In this document: one piece after another, positions 29,221 to 37,708 of the stretch | Numbering within the stretch: the first letter of the stretch is position 1 | How the letters are laid out: the number at the start of each line of letters is the position of its first letter | Source of the DNA: Leptospira broomii serovar Hurstbridge str. 5399 | Lineage (GTDB): Bacteria; Spirochaetota; Leptospiria; Leptospirales; Leptospiraceae | Assembly (NCBI RefSeq): GCF_000243715.2 | Contig: NZ_AHMO02000008.1 | Location: forward strand, 2,013,501 to 2,077,500 | Reading direction: 5' to 3' | Length of the DNA: 64,000 bases | Translations under genes and position numbers: made by a program | The notes under the pieces: generated by a model | Seen by the model: the letters and a program-made list of their open reading frames with translations, nothing else | Database searches by the model: none | Told to the model about the DNA's origin: nothing

Positions 29221-31083
29221 GTGCGCCTTTTTTCCCGGAAATACGATCAAAGAAAACTTCTATTAATTTCGGTTGCTATGCTTTTGCTAGTCTGCACCGT
29301 GTCATGCGTTGATTCCGGGAGTGGGACTCCGAATGTTCGTGCAGTCAAGGGAGTCATCGATTTACGGGATACGAATCTTTGGGGTAATATCATTCCGTTA
29401 GCCGGGCAGTGGGAATTTAGATGGGGGGAGCTCTTTTATCCAGGGAAGGGATTTCAACAGCCGCCTGAATACGAAACCGTTCCCGGAATTTGGAGAGATT
29501 ACGATCATCACTTTCCTTTGATGGGGCATGCATCATATAAACTTCATTTACGGTTGAGCGGAAAGGAGGAGAATCTTGTCTTGCGAATTCCCAGGCTTCC
29601 GGGTATTTATTCTGTATATTTGGGAAACAGACAGGTTTTTGCGAATGGGATTACCGGAGAGAATTCTGCGGGAACTTTTTTTATCGCCCATCCCGTCATT
29701 CGAAACATTCCGATTAAAGAATCTGAATTCGATCTGATCGTTAATGTTTCGAATTATCGAGGAAATTTTTTAAAAGGAGGAATCCGAAACGGGTTTCTTC
29801 TCGGCGGCGCCGACATCCTCTTTACGAGCGGATTAACGGATGCGTTTCGCGATACTCTTTTGATCTGCGTGATCTTTTCGGTAGGTTTATATCATATCGT
29901 CTTTTTTGCTTCCTATCGTAAGGATTACGTTCCCGCCTTCTTCGCCGTCTTTTGCCTATTGGTTTCATTTTATACTTTCATAACTTCTAATATACAATAT
30001 TCGCTTATTCCGGAATTTCCGCTGGACTTAAGAATTCGATTGGAATTTCTTTGCGAAGTCTCTTTCTTTCAGATCATTTACTTGATGATGCGGGAAATGT
30101 ATCCTCGTCAATACAAAGAAAAGTGGATGCTCGTAGCAATGAGCTCGACCGTTTTGTTTACGGCGGCTATTACGATTTTGAGCGAAACGGATGTGGTCAC
30201 TTTATATTCGTTTTTTATGTATTTTCCCCCGATATATACGGCGATTCTACTCTACGGGATCGGATCAGCATGGAAAGCGGGCGAAAATAAGGCCAAAAAG
30301 ATTTGCTTGTCGGGTTTGATTTTGGTCGTAGCGATGATAAACGACGTGACTTACGGGTTGTTCGAAGTCTATATTCTTTTCCCATATAGTTTTCCAGTAG
30401 GGTTAGTCGGATTTATCATATTTAATTCATATTTGATTTCGGTCCGATTTACCGAGGATTTGGAAAAATCCAAAGACTTCGCGGATTTGCAGGTTCGATA
30501 TAATGAACAATTGAAGCACAACGCGGAGGAGAAAGCGAAGGCCGCACTCGAAATTAATCGCAATATGGATTCCGAATTGAAATCTCTGATGTACGAGCTG
30601 GAATCGAAGGAGAAGAACGATCGGTCCTTCCAAAAATTGAAAGTCGAACTAAGCGACACAATGACTAACGTTCGTGACATGGTTTTTCTAATGAATTACC
30701 AGGGAACGAAAACCGAATTAGTGGAAGAAGAGTTGAAGAAATTTCTCAAGGAAAATCCGAGTTCGGGAGATCTGCATGTCGAAATTCAGAACATATCCGA
30801 ATCCTTGCGGATCGACCAATGTCTCCAAGTGCATAAAATATTCCTCGAGGTATCCGGGAAGATTCTGAAAAAAGGAACGAAGGAAAAAATTAACCTTTTT
30901 TGGGGGAGAGAAGGTACTTCAGTGCTTTTAAGAATTTCACAGAGCGGATTCGGGACTTCCAACGAAGATAAGTTTGAATTCGTAATTTCCGATATTCGGT
31001 CAAGGACGGATAAATTGAACGGGCGCTATGTCCTTCTTACAGAAAAGGGAAATCTCGAGTTCGAACTCAGGGTTCCTACCTAA
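29221..31083 (+). CDS. 7TMR-DISM lipoprotein-type sensor with degenerate kinase-like tail
   Basis: This 620-residue protein has a signal ending in lipobox TVSC, an extracytoplasmic jelly-roll sensor region (about 40-200), a seven-helix membrane domain (about 210-405), a long charged coiled-coil (410-490) and a C-terminal domain. That last domain ends ISDIRSRTDKLNGRYVLLTE, which resembles the end of histidine-kinase ATPase domains but lacks recognisable N, G1 and G2 boxes, and no H-box histidine is evident. It may be a signalling pseudo-kinase. The start is a GTG. Confidence 0.75.
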   Translation: MRLFSRKYDQRKLLLISVAMLLLVCTVSCVDSGSGTPNVRAVKGVIDLRDTNLWGNIIPLAGQWEFRWGELFYPGKGFQQPPEYETVPGIWRDYDHHFPLMGHASYKLHLRLSGKEENLVLRIPRLPGIYSVYLGNRQVFANGITGENSAGTFFIAHPVIRNIPIKESEFDLIVNVSNYRGNFLKGGIRNGFLLGGADILFTSGLTDAFRDTLLICVIFSVGLYHIVFFASYRKDYVPAFFAVFCLLVSFYTFITSNIQYSLIPEFPLDLRIRLEFLCEVSFFQIIYLMMREMYPRQYKEKWMLVAMSSTVLFTAAITILSETDVVTLYSFFMYFPPIYTAILLYGIGSAWKAGENKAKKICLSGLILVVAMINDVTYGLFEVYILFPYSFPVGLVGFIIFNSYLISVRFTEDLEKSKDFADLQVRYNEQLKHNAEEKAKAALEINRNMDSELKSLMYELESKEKNDRSFQKLKVELSDTMTNVRDMVFLMNYQGTKTELVEEELKKFLKENPSSGDLHVEIQNISESLRIDQCLQVHKIFLEVSGKILKKGTKEKINLFWGREGTSVLLRISQSGFGTSNEDKFEFVISDIRSRTDKLNGRYVLLTEKGNLEFELRVPT

Positions 31084-31164
31084 ACTGTCTTTTGAATCGG
31101 AGTTTCGGGCTTACCGAGACCAAATCGAATTCTGATATTTCAATTCAAAAATAAGCTCAGATCA

Positions 31165-31282
31165 TGTGGGAGCTCCCACTCTTAACCTAGCCGAAAAAGG
31201 ATGGTCACATCTTTAATTCTGTGAAATAAGGCAACTCCGCGAAACCACCGATCCGGCCCCCGCCCACTAGGGTGGGGAATGA
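31165..31282. repeat. Second copy of the dispersed intergenic repeat
   Basis: The segment starts with the perfect 14-bp palindrome GTGGGAGCTCCCAC (31166-31179), continues with TTCTGTGAAATAAGG, and ends with CCCCCGCCC/GGGTGGGG forming a hairpin. The order and spacing match the copy at 16603-16736. The surrounding gap (31084-31381) has no gene. Confidence 0.7.
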
Positions 31283-31381
31283 CAACTAGCCCCCAAAACA
31301 ACTCTGACGCACTGACAAGGATTCCTTGCCGATTCGAAAAAAGGCTTGCAGTAACCTAATTTCGTCGGAAAGTCTAAAGTC

Positions 31382-31396
31382 TTAGAATCATTCTAA
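31382..31396. promoter_or_regulatory. PerR-like operator of the peroxidase gene
   Basis: TTAGAATCATTCTAA is a perfect 7-1-7 inverted repeat. It matches the PerR box consensus TTATAATnATTATAA in all but two symmetrical positions. It ends 17 bases before the start codon of the di-haem peroxidase gene, a position suited to repression. Confidence 0.65.
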
Positions 31397-31413
31397 TTTG
31401 AGGGGATGTAACG

Positions 31414-32400
31414 ATGATTAAAAAACGCCTCATCGCGATGACTGGTTTCCTTCTATTCGCAATTTTGGCCTGCGGTCCGTCCGAAAAGACGAAACTACTG
31501 ATGGAAGATGCAAAAAGGAACTTCGGGACGATTCCGGCAAAAATGCCCGGATCTCAAAATGACACGCCTGAGTTGGTAAAACTCGGAGAAAAGCTCTACT
31601 TCGAAAAGAAGCTCTCCGTAAACGATACCCAAGCGTGCAGTTCCTGCCATAACATCAGTGGAAAAGGTGCAGGAGTCGATAATTTACCCACCTCTCCAGG
31701 TGCGCTTGGCAAAAATGGGGATAGGAATTCTCCTACTTCTTTGAATGCAGGATTTCATGTGGCGCAATTCTGGGATGGGCGAGCGGCTGATTTAAAGGCT
31801 CAGGCTAAAGGACCTATCCTAAATCCCGGAGAAATGGCGATGTCGTCCGAAGCTGCTGTGGAAAAGAAGCTTTCAGAGATACCTGAATATGTTGAATTAT
31901 TTGCCAAAGCGTTTCCGAAACAAGAAAAGAAGATTACATATGACAATCTGGCCGAAGCAATTGCCGCATTCGAAAGAACCCTTATTACTAAGGATCGTTT
32001 TGATGAATTCCAAAACGGAAACCACCGATCTTTAAATTCGGAAGAGCAAAAAGGATTAGATGCGTTTGTATCTACTGGATGCATTCAATGCCATAATGGT
32101 CCTCTTTTAGGCGGAAATTCGTTCCGAAAATTAGGACAAGTTAATTCCTATGAAAATGTGGAAGACAAAGGAAGATTTACTTTAACGAAAAACGCAGCGG
32201 ATCTTTACGTGTTTAAGGTTCCTTCTTTACGAAATGTCGCATTAACCGGGCCATATTTTCATGATGGAAAAGTGAAGACTTTGGATGAAGCGGTGAAGAA
32301 AATGGCGTTTATTCAACTAGGAAAGGAACTTTCTAGCGAAGAAATTGGCTCAATCGTCAGTTTCTTGAAAGCATTATCCGATAAAAATCGGTCTAACTAG
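31414..32400 (+). CDS. Di-haem cytochrome c peroxidase (MauG/CCP family), lipoprotein
   Basis: This 328-residue protein has a lipobox (ILACG) and two c-type haem sites, CSSCH near residue 75 and CIQCH near residue 224, with the family's NSPTSLNAGF, FWDGRA, NPGEMAM and PSLRNVALTGPYFHDG segments. It reduces hydrogen peroxide in the periplasm using electrons from a cytochrome. GAGGGG lies 8 bases before the ATG. The PerR-like box just upstream fits induction by peroxide, as is known for the Leptospira CCP gene. An intrinsic terminator follows. Confidence 0.9.
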   Translation: MIKKRLIAMTGFLLFAILACGPSEKTKLLMEDAKRNFGTIPAKMPGSQNDTPELVKLGEKLYFEKKLSVNDTQACSSCHNISGKGAGVDNLPTSPGALGKNGDRNSPTSLNAGFHVAQFWDGRAADLKAQAKGPILNPGEMAMSSEAAVEKKLSEIPEYVELFAKAFPKQEKKITYDNLAEAIAAFERTLITKDRFDEFQNGNHRSLNSEEQKGLDAFVSTGCIQCHNGPLLGGNSFRKLGQVNSYENVEDKGRFTLTKNAADLYVFKVPSLRNVALTGPYFHDGKVKTLDEAVKKMAFIQLGKELSSEEIGSIVSFLKALSDKNRSN

Positions 32401-32431
32401 CACGAACTTACAGAATTGAAACCTATTCAGG

Positions 32432-32462
32432 CCGGCCCTTTTAACAAGGACCGGTTTTTTTT
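32432..32462 (+). terminator. Intrinsic terminator of the peroxidase gene
   Basis: CCGGCCC (32432-32438) pairs with GGACCGG (32448-32454) with one mismatch, followed by eight T residues. It overlaps the stop codon of the convergent citrate synthase-like gene. Confidence 0.75.
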
Positions 32463-33741
32463 ATCTTTCTAAAATCTGCTTATATTTTCTGGGAGAATGA
32501 CCGGTATAAATCTGGCGAGGACGTACCTTTGAATAATCTGCAGAAAGTCGTTGCTCTCTCCAATGCGCTAACCAGCCGGGAAGTTTCCCGATCGCTTGCA
32601 TCGCAGTAAAGAGTTCTTTCGGAATTCCTAAACTATGAAACAGCACTGCGCTATAGAATTCCAAATTCGGATATAAGTTCTTTTGTATAAAGAAGGGATC
32701 TTTGCTCAAATGCTCGTCCACTTGCAATGCGATTTCCGCGATCGGATCCAATTTTTTCTGTCTATAAAAGTCGGAGAACAATTTTTGGGCGATGATGGAG
32801 CGTTTACTTTTTGCTTTGTATGCATCGTGTCCGAATCCGGTGGAATGGAAATGAACTTCGCCTTTGGTGAATCGTTCGAAATATTCCGGAACGGAAAGCT
32901 TGGATTTGATAATATCTTCGATCAATTCGACAGCTGCGACTTGTCGACCTCCTTCTCTTGATCCCCACAGAGCGCTGATCGCGGAGGAAATCGAGGCAAA
33001 GATATTAGCTTGGGTCGAGCCGATTAATTGCACCGTAGTATTCGAAACGTTTTGTTCGTGGTCAGCGTATAAAATCCACAATTGATTTAGAATACGATCA
33101 TGATCTTCCGAAGGTTGATATTTAACCGACGGGAGAGAAAAAAGCATATATAGAAAATTCGTACAATAAGGATGCCTATCTACCGGATACACGAAAGGCT
33201 GCCCGATCATCTTCTTGTAGGAAAATGCTGCGATCGTACGGATTTTTGCGAGAAGTCTCGCTGCTTGATCGATTCCTCTATCCAAATACTCTTCGTATTC
33301 GTCCTGGTAATAACTGGAAAGAGACGAGACCATTACGGATAGAATTGCGAGTGGGTGAGCCTTTCCCGGAAATCCGTCGAAGAGATTGATCATATCTTCA
33401 TGGATTAGGCTATGTTTGGACAGTTTAGTGGAAAATTCCTTTAATTGCTTCTCGTCCGGAAGCTCGCCATAGATAAGTAAGTAACTGGTTTCCACGAACG
33501 TAGAATAATGAACTAATTCGGCGACGTCGTAACCGCGATAATGAAGATCTCCCGTGTTCGGATCTCGTCGCGATATTTTACTCTGCGCGTAGGCAGTATT
33601 GAAGAATCCGGGGTCGTACGAAGTAAGACCCGTTTTATCGTGTAGTTCACGAATATCGATTCCCTTCTTTCCGTCCGTTCCCGTAATCAACGGAATACGG
33701 TGAACCTGGTCTCCAACTTTCAATTCCACGAAGTCGCTCAT
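32461..33741 (-). CDS. Citrate synthase-like protein with altered catalytic residues
   Basis: The 426-residue product aligns with hexameric bacterial citrate synthases along its length (LRYRGYDVAELV-type segment, HPLAILSVMVSSL, ADHEQNVSNTTVQLIGST, LYPNLEFYS, RPRQIYTGH). Against E. coli GltA, His305 (FGHDAYK) is kept, but His264 of the HGG motif is Glu (GSREGG) and Asp362 (NVDFYSG) is Glu (NLEFYS); the DPR motif is SKR. Activity as a citrate or methylcitrate synthase is therefore doubtful. I place the start at 33741 (MSDFVELK) where family similarity begins; the frame extends to 33828. Confidence 0.8.
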   Translation of the reverse strand: MSDFVELKVGDQVHRIPLITGTDGKKGIDIRELHDKTGLTSYDPGFFNTAYAQSKISRRDPNTGDLHYRGYDVAELVHYSTFVETSYLLIYGELPDEKQLKEFSTKLSKHSLIHEDMINLFDGFPGKAHPLAILSVMVSSLSSYYQDEYEEYLDRGIDQAARLLAKIRTIAAFSYKKMIGQPFVYPVDRHPYCTNFLYMLFSLPSVKYQPSEDHDRILNQLWILYADHEQNVSNTTVQLIGSTQANIFASISSAISALWGSREGGRQVAAVELIEDIIKSKLSVPEYFERFTKGEVHFHSTGFGHDAYKAKSKRSIIAQKLFSDFYRQKKLDPIAEIALQVDEHLSKDPFFIQKNLYPNLEFYSAVLFHSLGIPKELFTAMQAIGKLPGWLAHWREQRLSADYSKVRPRQIYTGHSPRKYKQILER

Positions 33742-33875
33742 ACCGATAGGAAAAGAGGGATAGCTGAGAGAGTCAACCTTCCTTCGGGAATCGATTCGTG
33801 AATTTTCCCTTTCGGCTGGACAAAACATCGGCCGGAGGTTACTTCTTTCCTCGCTAGGCTGCGGAGTCTCGAATT

Positions 33876-34970
33876 TTGAAACTCAATCCGATTTTTTTTC
33901 TTCATTTCTGGATCCAATTCGGAACGGCTCTTTCGCTTCTGTTAGCCATGATGGAGCTGGCAAAAAAGAGGGAATCAAAACTTCCAAGCGGCATGTTTTT
34001 TTTGGCTCTTCTTTTGGCGTCCGTCGAGAGCCGGCTCGGGCTGACTCTCGTTCCGGAGGCCCTGGACAAGACATGGCTTTGGATTTTCTTCTTCCCGTCC
34101 GTTTGGGCCATCGGACCCGCCCTTTTGTTAATCTCGAGAAATATGGTTCAGTTCGCTCTGGACAGGGAAATCTCGATCGGGCCTCACTTTCTTCCCGCAA
34201 TATTTCTGCTTTCGGGAGAATGTCTCGCGATCCTGTTTCTTCCGGAAGAATTCAGAAAGGAGGGAATCTACAACGCAGTCCATGGAAACAAAATCGATTT
34301 TCTAACGTTCGTTGCAGTCTTCGGGTTTATACATCAGACCGCATATTCGTTGCTTCTCTGGATTCTGTTTCGACGAGTCTCAAGAGAAACGGAAATTCCT
34401 CTTTCTTCTCTGGTTTATACATCCCTGCTCGTAATTATCACGACGATCGAACTTTGCTGGCTGGGCTATTTTCTGAAAAGCACGGACGTACTAGCGGTCG
34501 GTGCAAGTTTTCAAACTCTCGGAATCGTATTAATTTTCATATTCTCGTCCCGATACCCGTATTTTTTTATCTCCTTAAAAACCGAAATACAGCAAAAGCG
34601 CTATGAACGAACCCAGATCGCCGGGGTCGACTTGCACGCCGTTCAGACCCGATTGCAAGAACTGATGGAGTTGGAAAAAATTTATCGGGAAGAGGCTTTG
34701 AAAATCCAAGATCTTGCGTCGAGGCTACTTCTTTCCCCCCACCAACTTTCCAGGATTTTGAACGAAAGATACGGCAAGAATTTCAATGAGTTCGTAAACG
34801 GATTTAGAATCGAAGAGGCAAAAAATTTGCTTTTGGAGGAGGAGGACCGAACTGTTTTGTCGATCGGCTACGAGGTTGGCTTCAATTCCAAATCCACATT
34901 CAACGCCCAATTTTTAAAAATCGCCGAAATGACCCCTCAAGAATGGAGAAAAAAAGGTCGCATTTCATAA
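33876..34970 (+). CDS. Membrane-bound AraC-type transcriptional regulator
   Basis: The 364-residue protein has about seven membrane segments in residues 1-230 followed by a cytoplasmic AraC-type double helix-turn-helix domain (residues 265-360: LASRLLLSPHQLSRILNERY, then VLSIGYEVGFNSKSTFNAQF). Such proteins sense a membrane or external signal and bind DNA directly. The start is TTG with GGAG 9 bases before it. It is divergent from the citrate synthase-like gene, which could be its target. Confidence 0.82.
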   Translation: MKLNPIFFLHFWIQFGTALSLLLAMMELAKKRESKLPSGMFFLALLLASVESRLGLTLVPEALDKTWLWIFFFPSVWAIGPALLLISRNMVQFALDREISIGPHFLPAIFLLSGECLAILFLPEEFRKEGIYNAVHGNKIDFLTFVAVFGFIHQTAYSLLLWILFRRVSRETEIPLSSLVYTSLLVIITTIELCWLGYFLKSTDVLAVGASFQTLGIVLIFIFSSRYPYFFISLKTEIQQKRYERTQIAGVDLHAVQTRLQELMELEKIYREEALKIQDLASRLLLSPHQLSRILNERYGKNFNEFVNGFRIEEAKNLLLEEEDRTVLSIGYEVGFNSKSTFNAQFLKIAEMTPQEWRKKGRIS

Positions 34971-35010
34971 GATCGGACGATTCTTTTTCGCATATCTGTT
35001 AGAATAAATC

Positions 35011-35036
35011 CGCTTGATTCGAATTCGAGTCAGGCG
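35011..35036. promoter_or_regulatory. Dyad overlapping the leader of the M24 gene
   Basis: A 26-base near-perfect dyad is centred on GAATTC, with TGATTCGA/TCGAGTCA inner arms and CGC/GCG outer arms. It sits 9 bases before the ATG at 35046, and its right arm touches the ribosome site (GGAGGG), so it could be an operator or a translational hairpin. Confidence 0.35.
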
Positions 35037-35045
35037 GAGGGACTC

Positions 35046-35999
35046 ATGTCGAGAGAAGAGTATTCTTTATCGGAATTAGAGGAGCATCGTAGGGTTCAAT
35101 CGTTGGCATACGAGGCGGTAGAGTCCGTTCGTCAGGACCTCTATCCTGGAATCACCGAAAAAGAGGCCGCATGGAAAATAGACGAATATATCCGAGCCAA
35201 GGGCGGGTCCTCCTTCTTTCATTATGGATTTGCCTGGTTCGGAGATAGAACCGCATTTCGAGGATTTAAAAGGCCGTTATCCCTCCGTCACCTCCGGAAA
35301 GGGGAGGGGATCCTACCTCATTTTGGCCAGGAGTTTCAACCTTCTAAACGCAAATTAAAGGAAGGAATGGCCGTAATTCTGGACGTCGCCCCGTCCTTTA
35401 AAGGTTGTTCGGCGGATATCGGATATTCTTTTTCCTTTGGTGAAAATCCCGAACATGATCGAGCGATGGCCGCGCTGGAAGAATATCGCGAGTTGATAAT
35501 TCGTGGAGTTTTAGCCAAACGAACATTAGGTGATATATATCGGGAAGTCGACGCGCGAATTCGTTCTACAGGATATGTAAATTGCCATTCCGTTTATCCA
35601 CAAGGGGTTCTCGGGCATAAAGTCGGCAAGTTGCCCGCTTATAATTTACCCGGCGGAAGATTCCTGGGATTCCCGTTACAAACCTTTGCCTATTTAGTTC
35701 CTCAGATGGTAGAGGGTTTGCTTCCTTGGAGTTCCACCTCCTCTCCTTTGTGGTCGGAGTCCTCCGAATTTTCGGCAGAACCGGGATTATGGGCAGTAGA
35801 ACCGCATATAGGCAGGATATATTCGGGTTCGCAGGCGGATCAATCCTTCGGCGTAAAATGGGAAGAGATATTGGTCGTTACAGAATCCACCGCCTATTGG
35901 CTTGATGATTCTCTTCCTCATGTCCGGCAATGGGAAAAAAATAAGAAGAAGTATTCGGGTCGCAAAGCGAAGGAGATTTACGAAGGCGCTCCTGCCTGA
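35046..35999 (+). CDS. M24-family metallopeptidase-like protein
   Basis: The 317-residue protein has the pita-bread fold signature of aminopeptidase P/methionine aminopeptidase proteins. Candidate metal ligands are all visible: the two Asp in ILDVAPSFKGCSADIGY, His in GVLGHKVG, Glu in WAVEPHIG and Glu in KWEEILVVTE. It is shorter than prolidases and lacks their N-terminal domain, so it may cleave small peptides or act on another substrate. GGAGGG precedes the start. It heads a same-strand series reaching 40304. Confidence 0.8.
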   Translation: MSREEYSLSELEEHRRVQSLAYEAVESVRQDLYPGITEKEAAWKIDEYIRAKGGSSFFHYGFAWFGDRTAFRGFKRPLSLRHLRKGEGILPHFGQEFQPSKRKLKEGMAVILDVAPSFKGCSADIGYSFSFGENPEHDRAMAALEEYRELIIRGVLAKRTLGDIYREVDARIRSTGYVNCHSVYPQGVLGHKVGKLPAYNLPGGRFLGFPLQTFAYLVPQMVEGLLPWSSTSSPLWSESSEFSAEPGLWAVEPHIGRIYSGSQADQSFGVKWEEILVVTESTAYWLDDSLPHVRQWEKNKKKYSGRKAKEIYEGAPA

Positions 36000-36061
36000 T
36001 TGAAGGAAATTCAAAAAGAATAATAGAAATATTTATTAGAAAATAAAAAGGTACTAATATT

Positions 36062-36913
36062 ATGAAAAGGAAATCTACCTTACAAGCTAAGAGTTTTAAT
36101 TTTTATCCAGTCAGGAAGCCTAAATTCGAATTCTCGAGCGGAGGAACAAGCAAACATTGGCTGGAAGGATCCGCATATAAGACGCATATTATGAATACCT
36201 GGACTTTGTTCTTTCCGGATGGAGAGAAATTCTTCATTCGAAGTATTCAGAAGTTTATGACAAAAATAAAGGATCCGAGAGTGCTTAGGAATGCGAGCGC
36301 TTTCATTGGACAGGAAGCTCAGCATGCGGGAGAACATAAGAAAACCTGGAAAATTTTGGAGGATCAAGGGTATAGAATCTCCGGATTTGTAGGTTTCTTT
36401 AATGCACTTTGCTTTAAAATTCTGGAAAGATTCGGCTCACAAATGATGTCCCTTTCCGCGACTGCAGGCGCCGAACATTATACTTCTTTAATAGCAACCA
36501 TCGGTTTGAAGATGAAGATTTTAGACGGAGCGGAGCCCGAAATGAAACGACTCTGGGAATGGCATGCCGCGGAAGAAATCGAGCATAAATCCGCCGCTTT
36601 CGACGTTCTATTGGATGTAAGCGGGAATTATTTCAGGCGCGTCTTCGGTTTTTTTGCGGCCACTTTAGTATTTTGGCCGATGACCTTCATCGGAGCGGAG
36701 ATCCTCCTGTGGCAGGACGGTTTGACTTTTAGATGGAAAACTAGAAAAGATGCTTTTCGTTTTCTGTTCTTGGACGAAAAAGTCTTCTTTCATTGGTTGG
36801 CCGCTTTTTTCAGATATCTCAAACCTAACTTTCATCCTGATCAAGAAGACAATTTGGAACTAAGTAAAGCTATTCTACAATCGCCAGAACATAGATATAA
36901 GGAAATTGCATGA
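36062..36913 (+). CDS. Predicted metal-dependent hydrolase (PF10118 family)
   Basis: This 283-residue protein has the features of the PF10118 family: a NTWTLFFPDGEKFFI segment, then three helical Glu/His motifs (FIGQEAQHAGEH, TAGAEHYTS, WHAAEEIEHKSAAFDV) that look like a ferritin-like di-metal site. This looks more like a di-iron oxygenase-type fold than a hydrolase, though biochemical data are lacking in what I can see. A short hydrophobic stretch (FFAATLVFWPMTFIGAEILL) may anchor it to the membrane. It overlaps the next gene by four bases. Confidence 0.8.
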   Translation: MKRKSTLQAKSFNFYPVRKPKFEFSSGGTSKHWLEGSAYKTHIMNTWTLFFPDGEKFFIRSIQKFMTKIKDPRVLRNASAFIGQEAQHAGEHKKTWKILEDQGYRISGFVGFFNALCFKILERFGSQMMSLSATAGAEHYTSLIATIGLKMKILDGAEPEMKRLWEWHAAEEIEHKSAAFDVLLDVSGNYFRRVFGFFAATLVFWPMTFIGAEILLWQDGLTFRWKTRKDAFRFLFLDEKVFFHWLAAFFRYLKPNFHPDQEDNLELSKAILQSPEHRYKEIA

Positions 36914-37707
36914 GCAATCTAAACGGAAAACACATATTGATTACCGGGGCCAACGGAGGCTTCGGAAGAGAATTAACGAAACAACTTTTAGAGAAGGGAG
37001 CGAATTTAATTCTAACAGATGTGAAAGCTCCGGATACAAAACCGGAGACATATCTTAACGGTAAGACGGCTCACGGTCGCATATTGGGAAGTTTTGCCGC
37101 CGATCTAAGCACTGAAGCGGGTTGTATGAAGGCATACAAGGAAGCGGTGAAAATCGATTCCAAGGTGGACATTCTTATCAATAATGCAGGTTTGGCTTTC
37201 ATGGGTCGTCTTTTGGATGTACCGAATGACAAATGGAAATTAATACTGGATGTTAATCTTTACGCACCCATTTATCTGAGCCGTTTATTTCTTCCTGCGA
37301 TGTTGGATAGAAAATACGGCCATATCGTAAACTTATCCTCGGTGGCCGGCATTACCGCCCCGGGAGAACTGGTTTACTATTCCATTTCAAAATTCGGAAT
37401 TCGAGCTTTAGGTAAAGCTTTGGATTCCGGTTATCGTAAGCATGGGGTTTATACTACGAATATATATCCGTTCTTTGCGGATACGAATATTCTAAAATCC
37501 GAACAGTTCGGCGGGGATAAACAAAAAGTAGTCCCGCCGGCTATCGTCGACAGTCCGGCAATGGTGGTTAGAGCGATTATTAGAGGAATGGAAAAGAAAA
37601 AACTTCATGTGTTTCCGGGATTTACTTCGAAGATGATTCGATTCTTTACGAGAATGTCTCCCGGTTTTATCAGGGCGATGGAGCGCCTCGGGCAAAAATT
37701 TTCATGA
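36910..37707 (+). CDS. Short-chain dehydrogenase/reductase
   Basis: A classical SDR of 265 residues: N-terminal cofactor motif TGANGGFGRELT, NNAGLAF, catalytic Ser in NLSSVAG and Tyr/Lys in YYSISKFG. The C-terminal region is basic and amphipathic (KMIRFFTRMSPGFIRAM), as in membrane-associated SDRs acting on lipids. The ATGA overlap with the PF10118 gene and one-base gap to the hydrolase gene make translational coupling likely. Confidence 0.88.
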   Translation: MSNLNGKHILITGANGGFGRELTKQLLEKGANLILTDVKAPDTKPETYLNGKTAHGRILGSFAADLSTEAGCMKAYKEAVKIDSKVDILINNAGLAFMGRLLDVPNDKWKLILDVNLYAPIYLSRLFLPAMLDRKYGHIVNLSSVAGITAPGELVYYSISKFGIRALGKALDSGYRKHGVYTTNIYPFFADTNILKSEQFGGDKQKVVPPAIVDSPAMVVRAIIRGMEKKKLHVFPGFTSKMIRFFTRMSPGFIRAMERLGQKFS

Positions 37708-37708
37708 T

